Below, in pieces: positions 10,937 to 22,946 of a stretch of DNA of 64,000 nucleotides (the stretch's first letter is position 1; each line of letters starts with the position of its first letter). Source of the DNA: Xylona heveae TC161 (lineage: Eukaryota; Ascomycota; Xylonomycetes; Xylonales; Xylonaceae); NCBI RefSeq assembly GCF_001619985.1, contig NW_017264193.1, forward strand, positions 563,726 through 627,725, written 5' to 3'. A program made the position numbers and the translations under genes. The notes below the pieces were generated by a model, which ran no database searches, was not told where the DNA came from, and saw only the letters and a program-made list of their open reading frames with translations.

Positions 10937-11641
10937 TTAAAACGGCTTGGCAACTTTCCTGGGCTCTGCCTGGCCCGTTACTGGATCCTTGAATTCCTTC
11001 CAGCTGGTCGGATACATGGCATTTCCTGCCTCTGAAGTAGCCATTATGACGCCGAGCTTGTTGCTTGCTGTGGAGAGGTAGTAGTTTGATTGGTCTCCGA
11101 GAGAAATCTATAGTTTCATCGAGGTACTCGTTAGCACGTCTACCTTTTCTATGTTCCACTTCTGGTCTGCTCCGTCTAGACACCAAAGGTATCTGAAAAC
11201 AATGGAATAATAAAAGGCGTAATGATGCAAATAACGTACCACTTGAGCCCTGACAATATCTCCCGGCCGGAACGACTCGAAAATCTTGACGCGGTCTTTT
11301 TCCGTGGCCCGCACATCCTGCACGCGGATCAAGCCCTGGAACTCATCCGCGCAGACGGATTCACCAATGACGAGAATCGCAACGGTGGCCTGGCGCGGCG
11401 TGATGCGCGTGACGCGGGCGAGGACTTCTGCGTCCACGCACGGAAGGACATTCGTTGCGGCAATGGGTGCGCTGGAGATGGTCACGGTTGAAGCGTCGCC
11501 AGAATCGGAGCTCGTCACGCTTTGGATTCCGGCAATGGAGGCGAAAAGCTGGGACGACGAGACGTAGGTTCCTGGTCCAGGCTTGTGTTTGGACAGCGGA
11601 CCAAGAGGTTGGCCGGGAATTGCAAGAGATTGTGTTGACAT
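10937..11641 (-). CDS. CSL4: Exosome cap subunit Csl4
   Basis: S1-domain cap protein of the RNA exosome, which binds RNA and the nine-subunit ring. Exon 1 11641-11240 and exon 2 11107-10937, 190 residues; the intron of 132 bp (11108-11239) is phase 0. The N-terminal domain has [20 protein letters not shown]. The S1-like part covers [23 protein letters not shown] to [26 protein letters not shown]. The C-terminal domain joins across the intron as RAQV+[14 protein letters not shown] and ends ...[21 protein letters not shown]...EPRKVAKPF, the usual fungal form. A second AG inside the intron (11193) gives no family match. Length and order fit the family. Confidence 0.95.
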
Positions 11642-12979
11642 GGTTGGTAGGCTTGTATGTGTTTCTTGAGGTTGAAAGGTTTTCCCGTATGCAGAAAGAA
11701 ATCTTGGAGGTGATTCGAGAGTGAGATGTGTCGACGTCTAAAATGTTGATCTAGCTCAATGTTGTCGGGAATAGAGAGTAAGAGAGCGCTGTGTTGGTCC
11801 CTGTAAAATTAAAAAAAATTTAAGTTGAGATAGCTCTTTAGAAGTGTGGAGTGTAAAAGAGGTTTACTTTCATTGTGGAAGGGAATGGTCCCCGACAGGC
11901 CGACTCCCTAGCGAAACACCCCACCTTCCCTTGCTCCCAAAACAACTCGAACTTGTTTGAATCAACCCGTAGTAACCCATTGACAAGTGGTTTTGTCAGG
12001 ATGAAAATATAGATTCGAGAATCTTTAGGCAGCCGCACAGATGCATGACCCCATGTCCAGCGCATTGCAACAGAAATTATAGTTATACAATCTCTATTGT
12101 TGCTCAGTATTCCTACCCATCTACTGCCTCCAGTACACCCATCAAAGCATGGAAATATGTCCATGTCGTCGCCATTGACATTGTCAGGAATCATTTACTC
12201 AAGCCAGTCCTGTAGGATAGCCAGGATAGCTATTGCGTTGATACCGGGGAGATCAACCCATACACGATTGGAAATGGATATCTAGGCAACCAGCAATGCA
12301 GCATCTGCCTCGAGAATTGATTTTTTTTTCGTCCATTTTGCAATTGTTAACTTCATTGAAGACATACTCCGTAAAAGCCAGCACGACAGTCCGACCCGTC
12401 AATGTCTGTTCATGCAGGGGGTCCTGGCATAGAACGTCCCCTCAGTCAGGACAACGGTCGTATACAGGAGCAATTTACTCAGCGAGACCCACCACAACAC
12501 CACACCTCGACCAAAGTCCCGGGCACAATGCCAGGGATGCGTGCCGTTGCAAGAAAAAGCGGGGTGACCGAGGACCTTGAGGTCATCGGGGGCAACTGCT
12601 TCTTGCATTTGTATGAAAAGGGGGTTGACTTCTTCTACTCTGTATATCGAAAGGAGGCGACTTACGACTTGCGATTTGCGACTTGATGTACTACGTAGAT
12701 ATCTTCTTCGGCAGTAGGTTCGCGAGTTCACAGCGCATAAGAGCTTTTGTGATATAGCCTCGGGTCCAGGTACAGGTAAACAATTGAACTTTCCTGCTTC
12801 CTGCTTCAGCATCAAACGAACTTTCTATTAACATTCTACTCAGTCGAGACAACCAAAAAAATCGAGACAATCCAGGTCGATACAACGACAACAACAACCA
12901 AACACACACAAAAAGAAGAAAAGGAAGAAAAGGAAGAAAAAGAAAAGAAAAAGAAAAGAAAATAAATATAATAAAAAAA
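11642..12979. other. CSL4 upstream region and leader of the small membrane gene
   Basis: 1.34 kb between divergent start codons. The last 140 bp before 12980 are CA/AAG-rich with poly-A, as in many fungal 5' leaders. The motif TACTCCGTA is at 12365-12373. No exon set with conserved sequence was found on either strand. Confidence 0.5.
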
Positions 12980-13309
12980 ATGTTGCAGAGCAAGATCCAG
13001 CACGCAGTCCTTCTTCTCCTGTGCGCTGTCCTCGCCATCAATCTGCACATCTTGATCCTATGGATATTTCCCAACCCTTTTGCGCAAACCACTTCAAGCG
13101 GATCTGACTGGATGCCCATTATTCTGGCGAGCCTTGCTGTGCATTTCATCTGGCTCAAGGCATACTTGTATATCTCAGAAGCAAAGGGGCTGGATCCGTT
13201 TATCAATGTTGGCATAACGTTTGGTGCACCATACGTGGCGGGTTATGTGCATGGATATGTCACTGGATATCTCGAGAGCAGGATTAGGTGTGCTGCAGTT
13301 GCATATTAG
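12980..13309 (+). CDS. Small three-helix membrane protein, unknown
   Basis: A single-exon ORF of 109 codons with a strong leader: a long A-rich purine tract ends in AAAAAAAATG, a favoured fungal start context. The protein is hydrophobic with three probable membrane helices: about residues 8-30 (HAVLLLLCAVLAINLHILIL), 43-64 (WMPIILASLAVHFIWLKAYLYI) and 74-97 (INVGITFGAPYVAGYVHGYV, Gly/Tyr-rich). No signal or catalytic motif is evident and I recognise no family. It could be a lineage-specific small protein. Against it: no second witness, short length. For it: hydrophobic pattern, leader and isolated position in a wide gap. Confidence 0.45.
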   Translation: MLQSKIQHAVLLLLCAVLAINLHILILWIFPNPFAQTTSSGSDWMPIILASLAVHFIWLKAYLYISEAKGLDPFINVGITFGAPYVAGYVHGYVTGYLESRIRCAAVAY

Positions 13310-14460
13310 CTCGTTGCAGTATTGTCAGAAATCTAATATGGCACAGATGGGCGAATCAAGGTCAAATGTGCTTGGCTGTCAAGACGATCTAAAATAATGA
13401 GAAGAGAGCAAAGAGATCTCCATTGCTACCCCAGAGGAGTTTACAATATCATCTGCGGCCAAAGAAAAAAACCTCGACAAGCAAGTTATAGATACGGAGT
13501 AAAGATATCAAGAGCAGAGAAGCTGGGGTTCAATAAAAGATAAAAAATTGTGTGAGATAAAATATAGGATATGAAGAAGAAGAAGAAGTAAAAGAGCACC
13601 AAACTCCAATATAGAAATCCCGGACACACAGTCTTTCCAGCTCCAGCTCGCAAGCCACAAATATCAAAAGCAAAAGCTAAGAAACACGCTGATTTCCCCA
13701 TATCATGCAGCTCATGTGACCGCTGCGACATTTCGCACTCATGTGCTGTGCTGAAAGTAAACCCCAAGTACAAGCTTGACCTTTTGTACTCTCGTCCGAT
13801 TGATACCTTGACCATTGACCGCCGCCTTCCCGAGATAGAGTGGAATAATGTGAGATGGTATGATTCTGAGAACCCGATGACTGTGGCGACCCGACACCTA
13901 TATCTGCATCGTACGCAGACGGAAAAGCTGAAAGAAAAACCCTTATGCGTAAAAACAGGAAAGCCTTGGTAAAAGCTAGAGAAACGCGCATGCGCCGAGT
14001 GTGCAAGGTCTTTTGGCCAGTAAGACACAAGGACCAGATATTCGAAAATATAACATAGAATATAAAGCAAAGAAAGGGAAGAAATGAGCGAATGATGAAG
14101 CAAAAGATAGAGTAAGGGGGTAGTCGCGATATCAATGTAAAGCAGTAAATGAAAGGAGAGTAGATGGTATGAGTGCCACAAAGTTAAGGATCGGTACGTA
14201 TCGCATGGAGAAACGTAGGGTAGAAGAAACTCTTCAACAAGCAGCGAAAAAGCCACCCTAAATCAGCCCGTGGTACAATCAGCTCAGAAATAGGTAGATG
14301 CAGAAGCTTGGATAGAGTCCCAAATGATAACGATGCACCGCCTGGAGAAAAAGGAGAATAAATGGACTCCGATAAACGATGAATCCCATATTCACATAAT
14401 CGAGTATCGTCAATATGGCAAATTCTCAAGGGTATCGTTGATATCTCTCAGAGGGCCGCT
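13310..14460. other. 3' region of the RING gene, no gene seen
   Basis: 1.15 kb. A 256-codon open frame on the minus strand (13486-14256) begins at GTG, is Ser/Leu/Phe/Tyr-rich and overlaps another open frame; it looks like chance openness of a purine-biased strand. TACGGAGTA, the complement of TACTCCGTA, is at 13494-13502. Confidence 0.45.
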
Positions 14461-15889
14461 TCATCGACTGCCGGCCTCAAGCTGTCCTGGTGTAACACTT
14501 GACTCGCCGCCGGCATTATTTTGGTGCTGGTTGGACCGCCCAGGAAGACGCAACTGGGGCATGGTCGGTCGAGACATGTTTCTGAAAGGATTCGACACTC
14601 GAGGCATCCAGCCTCTGCCAACATTATTTGGAGAGGTGTTGGTAGGCGCCTCTGTACCGGGCACCCGTTGGGCTCGTCTGGGTCCACCTTCTGGCGTAAA
14701 GAAGCCGGTTCGGCCACGTCGCTGCTGCTGCTGCTGCCCAGGGTATCGAGCAGGCATGGACGTTGGTCGGAAGAATGCTCCTCGTGCACCTATCCAAGCA
14801 GACTGGGGCGGCAACGGCATATTCATTCGCGAACCGCTCGTTCCTTGGTGCCGCCGGCCAGACCGATCAGAATCTGCCGCTTCACCTTCGGGGCGAGGTT
14901 TCGGAGTGTAATAATCGGCCTTGCACAATGGACAGCATGCCCGACGCGAGGTCAACCAAGGATCAATGCAGCTCGCATGGAAAGCGTGACCGCAAGTCAG
15001 ACCACGAATCTCATCATCGTCGTTCAGAGTATCGAGACAGATGGCGCAAGTGTCGCCAGGAGTATTTACAAGGTCGGGCGGGAGGGCGGTGTGGATATGC
15101 TCGTCTTCGTCGTCGTCATCATCTTCTTCAATAGTGCCTTGAGTGGTAATCGCGCGAGGAAGGTCTCCGCCAGTGCTATCTACAGTTTCCTGTCTCTCCA
15201 ATGCATTTGTCTTCTCACCAAGTGCCACTTCGGTCGAATGGGCGTCTGCAGTCTTTGATGGGCCATCAGCCACCGGTATCGTGGACGACGAGGGCTCTGG
15301 AACGCCCCTGGCCGTTTGGTTCTCGGAAATGGACGGTGGTGCTGCTGGTTGAGCCGCATGCTCTTGAGCAGGAGAATTGTCCTCGTGGACCTCGCCGACT
15401 GTGCCGACTTCTTTGCGGATGCTACCAGCTCGGCTCGGTGGTGCGTCGATGCCTCCAGTAGACGGCAGGCCAGCGGACTCACGAGAGGAACGCCAAGTCT
15501 TGTATTTGGATAAAGGGAATCGCTCATTCACTTCATCCATTGTCATCAGCTTCTTCTCTCGCCGACGGCGATGCGGGCGAGGAACTGGGCCCATATCGAT
15601 AGGATCGGCGAATTCATCGGCTCGGGCTTGACGGTTACGCTGATTGTATCGGAAGCAATACTTGACTCCGACAATAATCCTAAACCACCAAGTATCAGAT
15701 GCATGCTTCCTTGGCCGAATCAAGCACGTCCGCCGTTGCCACTCACCATAAGTTTGTAAAGACGACTCCGAAACCCAGCGCGACAAAGAAGAGCAGAGGA
15801 GAGCTGCTTCCACCTCCTCCGCCGCCGCCACCACCACTACCACCAGTGGAGGTGGGACTCGGTGTGTTCGTCGAAGTCGGAGTCGACAT
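14461..15889 (-). CDS. Membrane-anchored RING-H2 E3 ubiquitin ligase
   Basis: Exons 15889-15747 and 15679-14461 give 453 residues; the 67-bp intron splits a Trp codon (TTA TG / G ATT), restoring one membrane helix at about residues 31-56 (LLFFVALGFGVVFTNLW then IIVGVKYCF). N-terminal to it is a Thr/Ser/Pro and poly-Gly segment. The RING-H2 finger starts at residue 259: CAICLDTLNDDDEIRGL, then CGHAFHASC and CCPLC, with all eight ligands (C-x2-C...C-x-H-x2-H-x2-C...C-x2-C). It is preceded by an acidic run (EEDDDDDEDE) and followed by a Pro/Arg/Gln-rich tail with a short poly-Gln. It presumably ubiquitinates membrane or secretory-pathway proteins; the substrate cannot be told. Confidence 0.92.
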
Positions 15890-18800
15890 GGTTGTGATTG
15901 TCACAGTCACTTCAAGTAGGAGAACGAGAAGGGTGATAAGTAAGATTATCCTGTTTCACCGGGAATTGCGCGACTAAGGGGCAAACGGTGATGGCTGAAT
16001 CGTTGAAGAATGCCCTCGGTATAGTATCGACAAGTTGAGAGTCGTCGCAGTCGAGTTCATGAGCGTCGAATGGGAAACCCGCGATGATAGGGCTTACGAC
16101 TTGGGGCGATGGCAAGAGATAAAGTCGCCGCAGTGCTGAGTCTCACAAGACCTCGGAAGTCGAGCAGATCCCTGTAGAGCAGAGCTTCTCTAGATGAGAA
16201 GAACCATGAGCAATCGGCCACTCTCCCCAACGCAAAATCGACGAAACGGTGAAAGATGCCGGCGTGGATAATGAATGACTGCAAAACAAAAGCAGATCAG
16301 AAGCCGACCAAGGAGATTTGTGATCGAGGGGCGTAAGGTAAGACCGCCAAGGAGCAGACGAAGTCAGGGCCAAGGGTGGCTGAATGGGGGAATTGAAAGA
16401 GATGGTGTGGGGTCTGTGCCGGTCGGAGGGCTATGGAAAGACGATATGGAGAGAGAATCGTATTTCTAAGGTGAGGAGAAAAGGTATTGGATACCTGACT
16501 AGAGGATCCTACCAAAGGGAGTATAGAGGAAGAGAGCGCCGGATGGAGGGGGGCAGGAAGCATTAATTTAGGGCCAGAGGGTGAGAAAAGGGAATGGCTG
16601 CAGTCTGTTCAAGGGGGAAGACACACACCAAACCTTCAGCCGAGCAATGAAAGGCGTATCAGTAGCAACCGGGGACCGCCTGGTGTAAGAGCGGGAACAA
16701 GATGCGACTCCTGATCTTTGTTTATTCTGTTGATGAAGATGCGTTTGAATGATGATAAAAATGAGTGGTATTCAATGGAGAAGGTAGAGTTACTTTGGAC
16801 GAGGTTGATCTCTCTCCACTGTCTCTTGGTCACGCGCTCCACTGCAGTAACGCCAATTTACTCAGTAGGACAGTAGTACAGTGACGTTATGGTTTACGTT
16901 ACTTATAAAGACCGTCTATTCCAAAAAGCACGGCAGGCCTCAACGGTTGAGAGCTGTTGATCAAGAAATTTATTCAATTACATAGGCAGCAACCTTAAAA
17001 GGACCACATCGATGATGACAATTATCTTAATCTGCTGATGGTGAGCGTTCATCATGAAAGTAATGACCGAAACCGGATGTCACAGTCGAAATCTCGCCTG
17101 CGCCCGTCGAGAATGAAAAGGCACACATTTCACGCACGCGTGTTCCCTAGCGACGACGATCAGGGACATGATCTTATTAGTGTCCGTCCAGTCACTCCGA
17201 GAGAGGGTCCGTCAACCTTACAGCACTTTATGAAGCACAGTTGGAAAAGTCATCTCGAAACTCTCTTGATGATGCGGTTCAAATTTGACTCAACAATATA
17301 TCTGCTCACTTGTCCATGATAAGCTTCGTAGACCAAAGGTATTGGGTACCAACGCTATAGGAAGGTGGATGATTCAGTGGCAGCACTTCTAGTAACGAAG
17401 GTAGATCCAGACCTTGTCCATTTCCCTTGCGCTATTGCTCCTCCTCTTCCGTCCCTCACCTGCCCTAACAACCTTACGGTCGCATTGTATTCGCTCTCGC
17501 TCAGCCGCTCCACCGAAACCTCGGGGCTAAAACACGCCGGAGCAACAACGTAGTGCCATATTCTGCACCCATGGCTTCTTCAACTTCCCACCTTCGACGT
17601 CAGAGACCAAGGAAATTGTGGGGAAATCCACAATAGATGGCTTGGCTTTTCTCCAGACTGGAGAAAAAAGGTTGAAACCGATGGTGAGATTTCTCAGATC
17701 GTTTCCTTATTCTGCATGCAAAGTTCACTACAATCTCCCCGAGTATTTGAGGAGGGCTCCAAGCGCGGGTTGATGTTCCGGGGCCTGCAGTAGTAGAGTT
17801 GGCGTCGCCAACTTGACGACGCTCCAAAAAGCCTCAATGAGAAAGCCCAAAGAGGCCGCCCAAGAAGCACAGAGGCGAGGGACGATGGAAAGGAGAGCTA
17901 ACCTGGAGAGGTATAAAGTTGACTCTCCTTAACTTCCTACTTGTTACTCCTCGCTGCCCTTGGGGCTAAGCTATGGTAGGCAATGGTGCACTCTTAACAA
18001 CTTGCTCAGTCGCATTTGCATTGAAATCCTCTCCAAGTCTTTTCTGAGTGCAATCCCTCAGTACAATGGGCTCTGAGTTTTGCTTGTCTATTTCCGCGAG
18101 AGGGCAGCCTTCGAACGACTTGTAGATATCTCTTTCAGTACGTTGCCATTCATATGGTAATGCATCACATCCTGCACACCAAGACTCCTGCATGCAAGAT
18201 GAAGCTCGGGGAGCCGGGTCAAGGCTTAAGTTGGATTACACTGTCGTTACACAAGGCCATATCAGATTTTTTTTATCTCGTAAAACTTTTCCTGCATTTG
18301 TATCCCTATCATATTTTCTTTTCCCCCCGGTCCAATGATCTGTGTTGTACTCTGCATACAGGTCAGCCCCGACCCAATTGTTTGCCAACGCACCTCACTC
18401 ACCATGTATTAAATATGCACTGCTAATGTCGCTCCTTGTGTATATACTAACATTTCCTCGTGTAAATAGCAATGCCTATCCATTATCGCATCGATCATCT
18501 CAAAAAAGTATATATACACTACACCGCCTTCGCTTAATGGCATAAAGAATGTGGATTTACCTCGCCCGAATCAGCTTCAAAGCTAAACTTTAGCACCCCG
18601 AACGCAAGGCTTCATACTACAACCTTAAAACCTTGGGATCTGGCTCTCAGACACCGGAATCTCCGACTGCGAACGCTAGAGGAACCCTACCCATTTCGAA
18701 CTTAAAATATTTATCCCTACAGTAGCAATACTTTCTCTGCCAGTTTACACGTTACACAATCTAATCTACTTTGTCCACCATCTCAACGCCTGTACGTCTT

Positions 18801-18925
18801 GTCTCACCTCTGCAATCCTACACTGACCTTCCATTCTGCATATTGTTTCATGTGTATCTATTATCATGTAAACTCACCCATTTATTGAGCACACAGGTCT
18901 TTATTAGCAAAACACGCCAGCAAAT
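15890..18925. other. 3-kb gene-poor region
   Basis: The largest gap in the window. It covers the upstream region of the RING gene (GA/CT-rich near 16380-16570), a mixed middle and the upstream region of the cyclophilin gene. All open frames are under 95 codons and show no family motif or plausible exon chain. No tRNA-like cloverleaf, inverted repeat or transposon end was seen by eye. A non-coding RNA gene cannot be excluded. Confidence 0.45.
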
Positions 18926-19923
18926 ATGGCAAACGCTGGTACTCCGAATCCGGTTGTCTTTTTCGACATGTCGCTAGGTGGTATGTCACGTTTTCTGTGT
19001 ACAATTGTATCGCATTTTGCACTATTATTTTTATGCCATTGATCCATATTATTACGCCCTTGATATCCTTTACGGTTACTCAACGCAAGTCTCTTGATAT
19101 AACTCATTTCTTCTAAGCCGGTTCTTTCATTCATTATCGCCTTTAATCCGTTGTCCTTTCCCTTCACCTTTTATTTTGCCTCTCTCCTTTTCTTTCGGGT
19201 TCTTTTATTACTTTTTGCCCTTCTTTTTGTTTAATACTACACATAAACACTTCCTCAAAATTACCCACCGCGTAAACCTGTTTGGCATCCAACAGCATGA
19301 TTTCACTTACCAACAATTTCTTTGCAAGGCGAGCCTCTTGGTCGCGTCAAGATGGAACTCTTCGCGGATACTGTGCCCCGCACCGCTGAGAACTTTCGAC
19401 AATTTTGCACCGGCGAAACCAAGAACGCCATGGGCCGACCGCAAGGCTACAAGGGTGCCCGGTTTCACCGTGTCATCAAAGACTTTATGATCCAAGGGGG
19501 CGACTTTTTGAATGGCAATGGTACCGGGTCGACATGTATCTATGGCACAAAGTCTTTTGCTGATGAAAATTTCGTGCTTCGGCATGACACTGCTGGATTG
19601 TTGAGCATGGCGGTAAGTACTTCAGTTTATTTTACTACTTATAACCCCTCTATCCTTCGCCGTAGACAAACACCAAAAGAAAAAAAAAAAGCAGAAAGGA
19701 AATTCAGGCTGATACAAGTGGGTTATAGAACTCCGGTCCCAACACAAACGGCTCCCAATTCTTCATCACGACAACACCCACGCCCTTTCTCAACGGGAAA
19801 CACGTCGTCTTTGGCCGTGTCATTGATGGCATGGACGTTGTCCGCAAGATTGAGCACACGCGGACGGGACGCGATGACCGGCCCATTCAGGACGTGACCA
19901 TTGCTCAATGCGGTGAAATGTAA
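18926..19923 (+). CDS. Cyclophilin H-type peptidyl-prolyl isomerase
   Basis: 177 residues from exons 18926-18980, 19329-19612 and 19729-19923. The first intron is 348 bp, long for this window; phases agree (G/GC and phase 0). The protein is a single cyclophilin domain: [53 protein letters not shown] (catalytic Arg), [32 protein letters not shown], ending in IAQCGEM. The N-terminus and ending match the U4/U6 snRNP-associated cyclophilin H of fungi and animals better than CypA. The residue matching Trp121 of human CypA, important for cyclosporin binding, is Phe here (PTPFLNGKH). Confidence 0.93.
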
Positions 19924-20593
19924 TTTTGTTTATTTTAACTCTATTTCATCATACACCATCCTGTTCCATCTTTGAGACGATACAGCAACTACGAAAAAGC
20001 AAAGAGAAAGAAGAACGGCATCATGTTATTGGCGCGTATAATTGGGCTAGCAATGTCAAAAATCTTCATGTACCAAAAACTAGAGAATGAGAAAAGAATA
20101 ACGGTAGCGCAGTTCTTTATAAACAAGGATTGCAACCAGTAGAGAATGAAATATCACATAGATAACTGAGCCATTGAGTTACAGTACTTAAATAAGGATT
20201 AAAATGGATCTGCTCGCTGGATGAATATCTGTATCCTTGAAGGCCAAGCTAATAGGTATCGTGGTTAATGGGCGCCCGAAAGGGAATAGCACATTCATTG
20301 AAAATCCCCGGCGCGGGAATGACGATTTTGGTTTGGGTAGTTGATTTGCCTTACGTACTCCGAATAACTGCTCGCAGTTAAGTGACTTAACTGAAAGCTC
20401 AAGGGGCCAAGGCCTCGGTTCCGGTCCGCCCCTCAAAACACCCGGATGTAGCTTGACGATTGGTAACACTTTCTGCACACACAAAATCGAAATCAACGAA
20501 GCCACAGCATTCAACAGAAGGAAAATTGACGGCACGAGGATGGAGTAAAAGGATTGACTTTAGCTTCATGAGACATCAAACCGTCCATTCGCA
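19924..20593. other. Intergenic region upstream of the ZIP gene
   Basis: 670 bp. AT-rich 3' flank of the cyclophilin gene, then the upstream region of the transporter. A zinc-response site would be expected for a ZIP gene but I cannot point to one with confidence. Confidence 0.4.
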
Positions 20594-22288
20594 ATGAACT
20601 CGATTGGGGCTGGACTTGTCAGTCGAGGTAATGTTTATGTCGTGTGGCTTCAGCCCGAGTGGTACATGTGAACACTAGGCTGACGTGTTGCTTTGTGCGC
20701 AGAACACGGCCTGTTATGGAATGAAATCTCGACCGCAGCATTGCGCGCAGAGCTTCTAAGAAGAGATGGACCAGACGATCGACCGTCCTGCGGCTCCAAT
20801 GAGCCTCGGGCTGCATACAATCTCCCAATGCATGTGGTTGCTCTGGTCATCATTCTTGTTCTCAGCACTGGAGGTCAGTATCATTGAGCCACCCGAGAGT
20901 CCAAAGCTGACATGCAGGCAGCATGCTCATTTCCACTGATTGTTCGCCATTTTCCTCAGCTTCATGTCCCCCGCCGTTTTCTTTTCCTGTCACGACACTT
21001 TGGCACCGGCGTGCTTATCGCAACAGCCTTTGTACACCTCCTGCCCACTGCTTTCCAGTCAATGACGGACCCATGCCTTCCAAAATTTTGGAATGAAGGC
21101 TACCCTGCCATGCCTGGATTTATCGCGATGATATCGGTGCTACTTGTGGTGGGAATTGAAATGTTCTTTGCAACGCGAGGAGCAGGCCATGTTCACGGCG
21201 ACGAATACGATTCTCTACCTCCCGGCCAGACCCGGGAAGAGTTGGCTTACAAGCTCTCAAATGGTATCTCAACGCCCACAGAATATCATCATGCGAACAT
21301 AAATGTTTATCGCGAGGCGGATTTAGAAAATGGAGAGCCCGGTGAGGCTGTCGTGCTGGAGGACATGTCAAGCTCATCTCCGCCGAGGTCGCAGCCCAAA
21401 CCCGCCAAGCACAGGAAATCCTCTTCTTCTGGTGGGCAGTACTACACCGATGATCCTGAAGACGATGGAAATGATGAAGAAGACGGAGAAGATGGAGAAG
21501 ACTCGGACCTGGACATTCGCGAGCTGGATCCTCTGGCTGGCGAGACTGGCCATACTGGTCATCAGGGACTTGGACGAGGAAACGGCGGTCAGCTAAATTA
21601 TTCCAATTACGGCCAAGACGATGGGCAATTTTATAACAACCGCTCTGGCCCCGAAGTCGCACATGGGCATGGGCATTCGGCAGAGGAGCAAGAAGAACGA
21701 AAGATGCTGCTACAATGCCTTTTGCTTGAAGCCGGGATCTTGTTTCACAGTGTGTTTATCGGCATGGCTCTCAGTGTTGCTACCGGCACACCATTTATTG
21801 TTCTCCTAATTGCCATAAGCTTTCATCGTATGTCTCACTCTCATCCCGTGGATTTTTTTTCGGCCCTTCTTTTCCACTTATGCTCTCGTTTTCGACGCCG
21901 ATTACGTTATTGACAATCTCATGCAGAAACGTTTGAAGGACTCGCTCTTGGTTCGCGAATCGCTGCGGTCAAAGCACTCAGCCTGCGCTCTCCAAAACCA
22001 TGGCTCATGGCCCTTGCGTACGGTACCACGACCCCCATTGGCCAAGCCATTGGGCTTGTTGTCCACAATCTGTACGACCCCGCCAGTCAGACGGGCCTGC
22101 TTATGGTCGGCATCATGAATGCCATTAGCAGCGGCCTCTTGCTCTTCGCCGGTCTCGTTGAATTACTTGCCGAAGACTTTCTCTCGGATAAAAGTTATAC
22201 CACTTTGCAGGGAAGACGCAGGTTAGAAGCCTGTGGATCGGTTGTCGGTGGCGCGATCCTCATGGCTTTGGTCGGGGCTTGGGCTTGA
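20594..22288 (+). CDS. ZIP-family zinc/iron transporter
   Basis: 490 residues from exons 20594-20627, 20703-20873, 20922-21827 and 21927-22288; all phases agree. The short N-terminus has RPSCGSNEP, then helix 1 (MHVVALVIILVLSTGG), helix 2 and 3 with FLSRHFGTGVLIATAFVHLL, and TDPCLPKFW. The cytosolic loop is very long (about 150 residues), Ser/Asp/Glu-rich, with DDPEDDGNDEEDGEDGEDSD and a VAHGHGHSAEEQEE metal-binding stretch. Helices 4-8 include the signature HSVFIGMALSVATG and FHQTFEGLALG (the FHQ codon is split by the last intron), and GTTTPIGQAIG. This is the fungal Zrt1/ZrfA-C type, which brings Zn(II) across the plasma or vacuolar membrane. The first exon (11 codons) is the least certain part. 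Confidence 0.93.
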
Positions 22289-22946
22289 GTTGTTTCTTGA
22301 GTCTCTCTTCCTCACTCCGCCTCTAACTATCGTGTTTCATTCTTTCTTTCCCAATTCCCTGCGCCTTTTATTTCTCGTTACTTTTTTTTTTTCTTTCTTG
22401 TCCCCATTGAAATGTAAATTGGTTACTTCCGTTATGCAATCCCCCGGGGCCAAGCTTGTTATCAACTTTCTTTCTCCCGTGTCGTTTTCAATTAGGCCCG
22501 TTGGAGAGATTGACAGTTCATGTTCCCATTTGCATTTACTAGGCGTTTTGGAAATATATTGTAGTCTGCTCTTGTATTGAAGATTCTTACAAATTTAACA
22601 ACCATTCTCTAACTGAGAAGATGATGAAGGTGTTGCGGATCTTTGAACGGTGCAGCTAGTTTCAACCCTCATGTCAAAATGTTACTTATGTATATTTGTA
22701 TGATTTCAATGTAGATTTTATGTTACTCTATGCAGCATGGTTGGTAGCTCGATAGCACTACTGCCTTTTTTACAGCACAGAGGAAGATTGAGGTTATTTT
22801 TCGAGGAGACATGCAGAACCAATGCGTCAATGAATGAACTAGATGTAATATGACAACCAAGCTCGGAATAAACAATAAATGCCTAATAAATGATCAATGC
22901 TAAAAAAATATAACCAAAGCCTATATAACCGCTCCTCTTTCACTCC
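22289..22946. other. Convergent 3' region, no gene seen
   Basis: 658 bp between the ZIP gene and the ER thioredoxin gene. T-rich start with T10 near 22385, AT-rich middle. No supported feature. Confidence 0.4.

Noticed and set aside
11193-11239. Alternative short intron (47 bp) in CSL4
   Set aside because: The following frame ([14 protein letters not shown]) has no match to the Csl4 C-terminal domain, while the 132-bp intron restores [14 protein letters not shown].
13486-14256. 256-codon open frame on the minus strand
   Set aside because: Begins at GTG, composition is Ser/Leu/Phe/Tyr-rich, overlaps another open frame in a different phase, and lies in the 3' flank of the RING gene. No motif or homologue recognised.
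15890-18925. Possible tRNA or transposon in the large gap
   Set aside because: I looked for internal promoter boxes, cloverleaf stems, terminal inverted repeats and target-site duplications by eye and found none that hold up.
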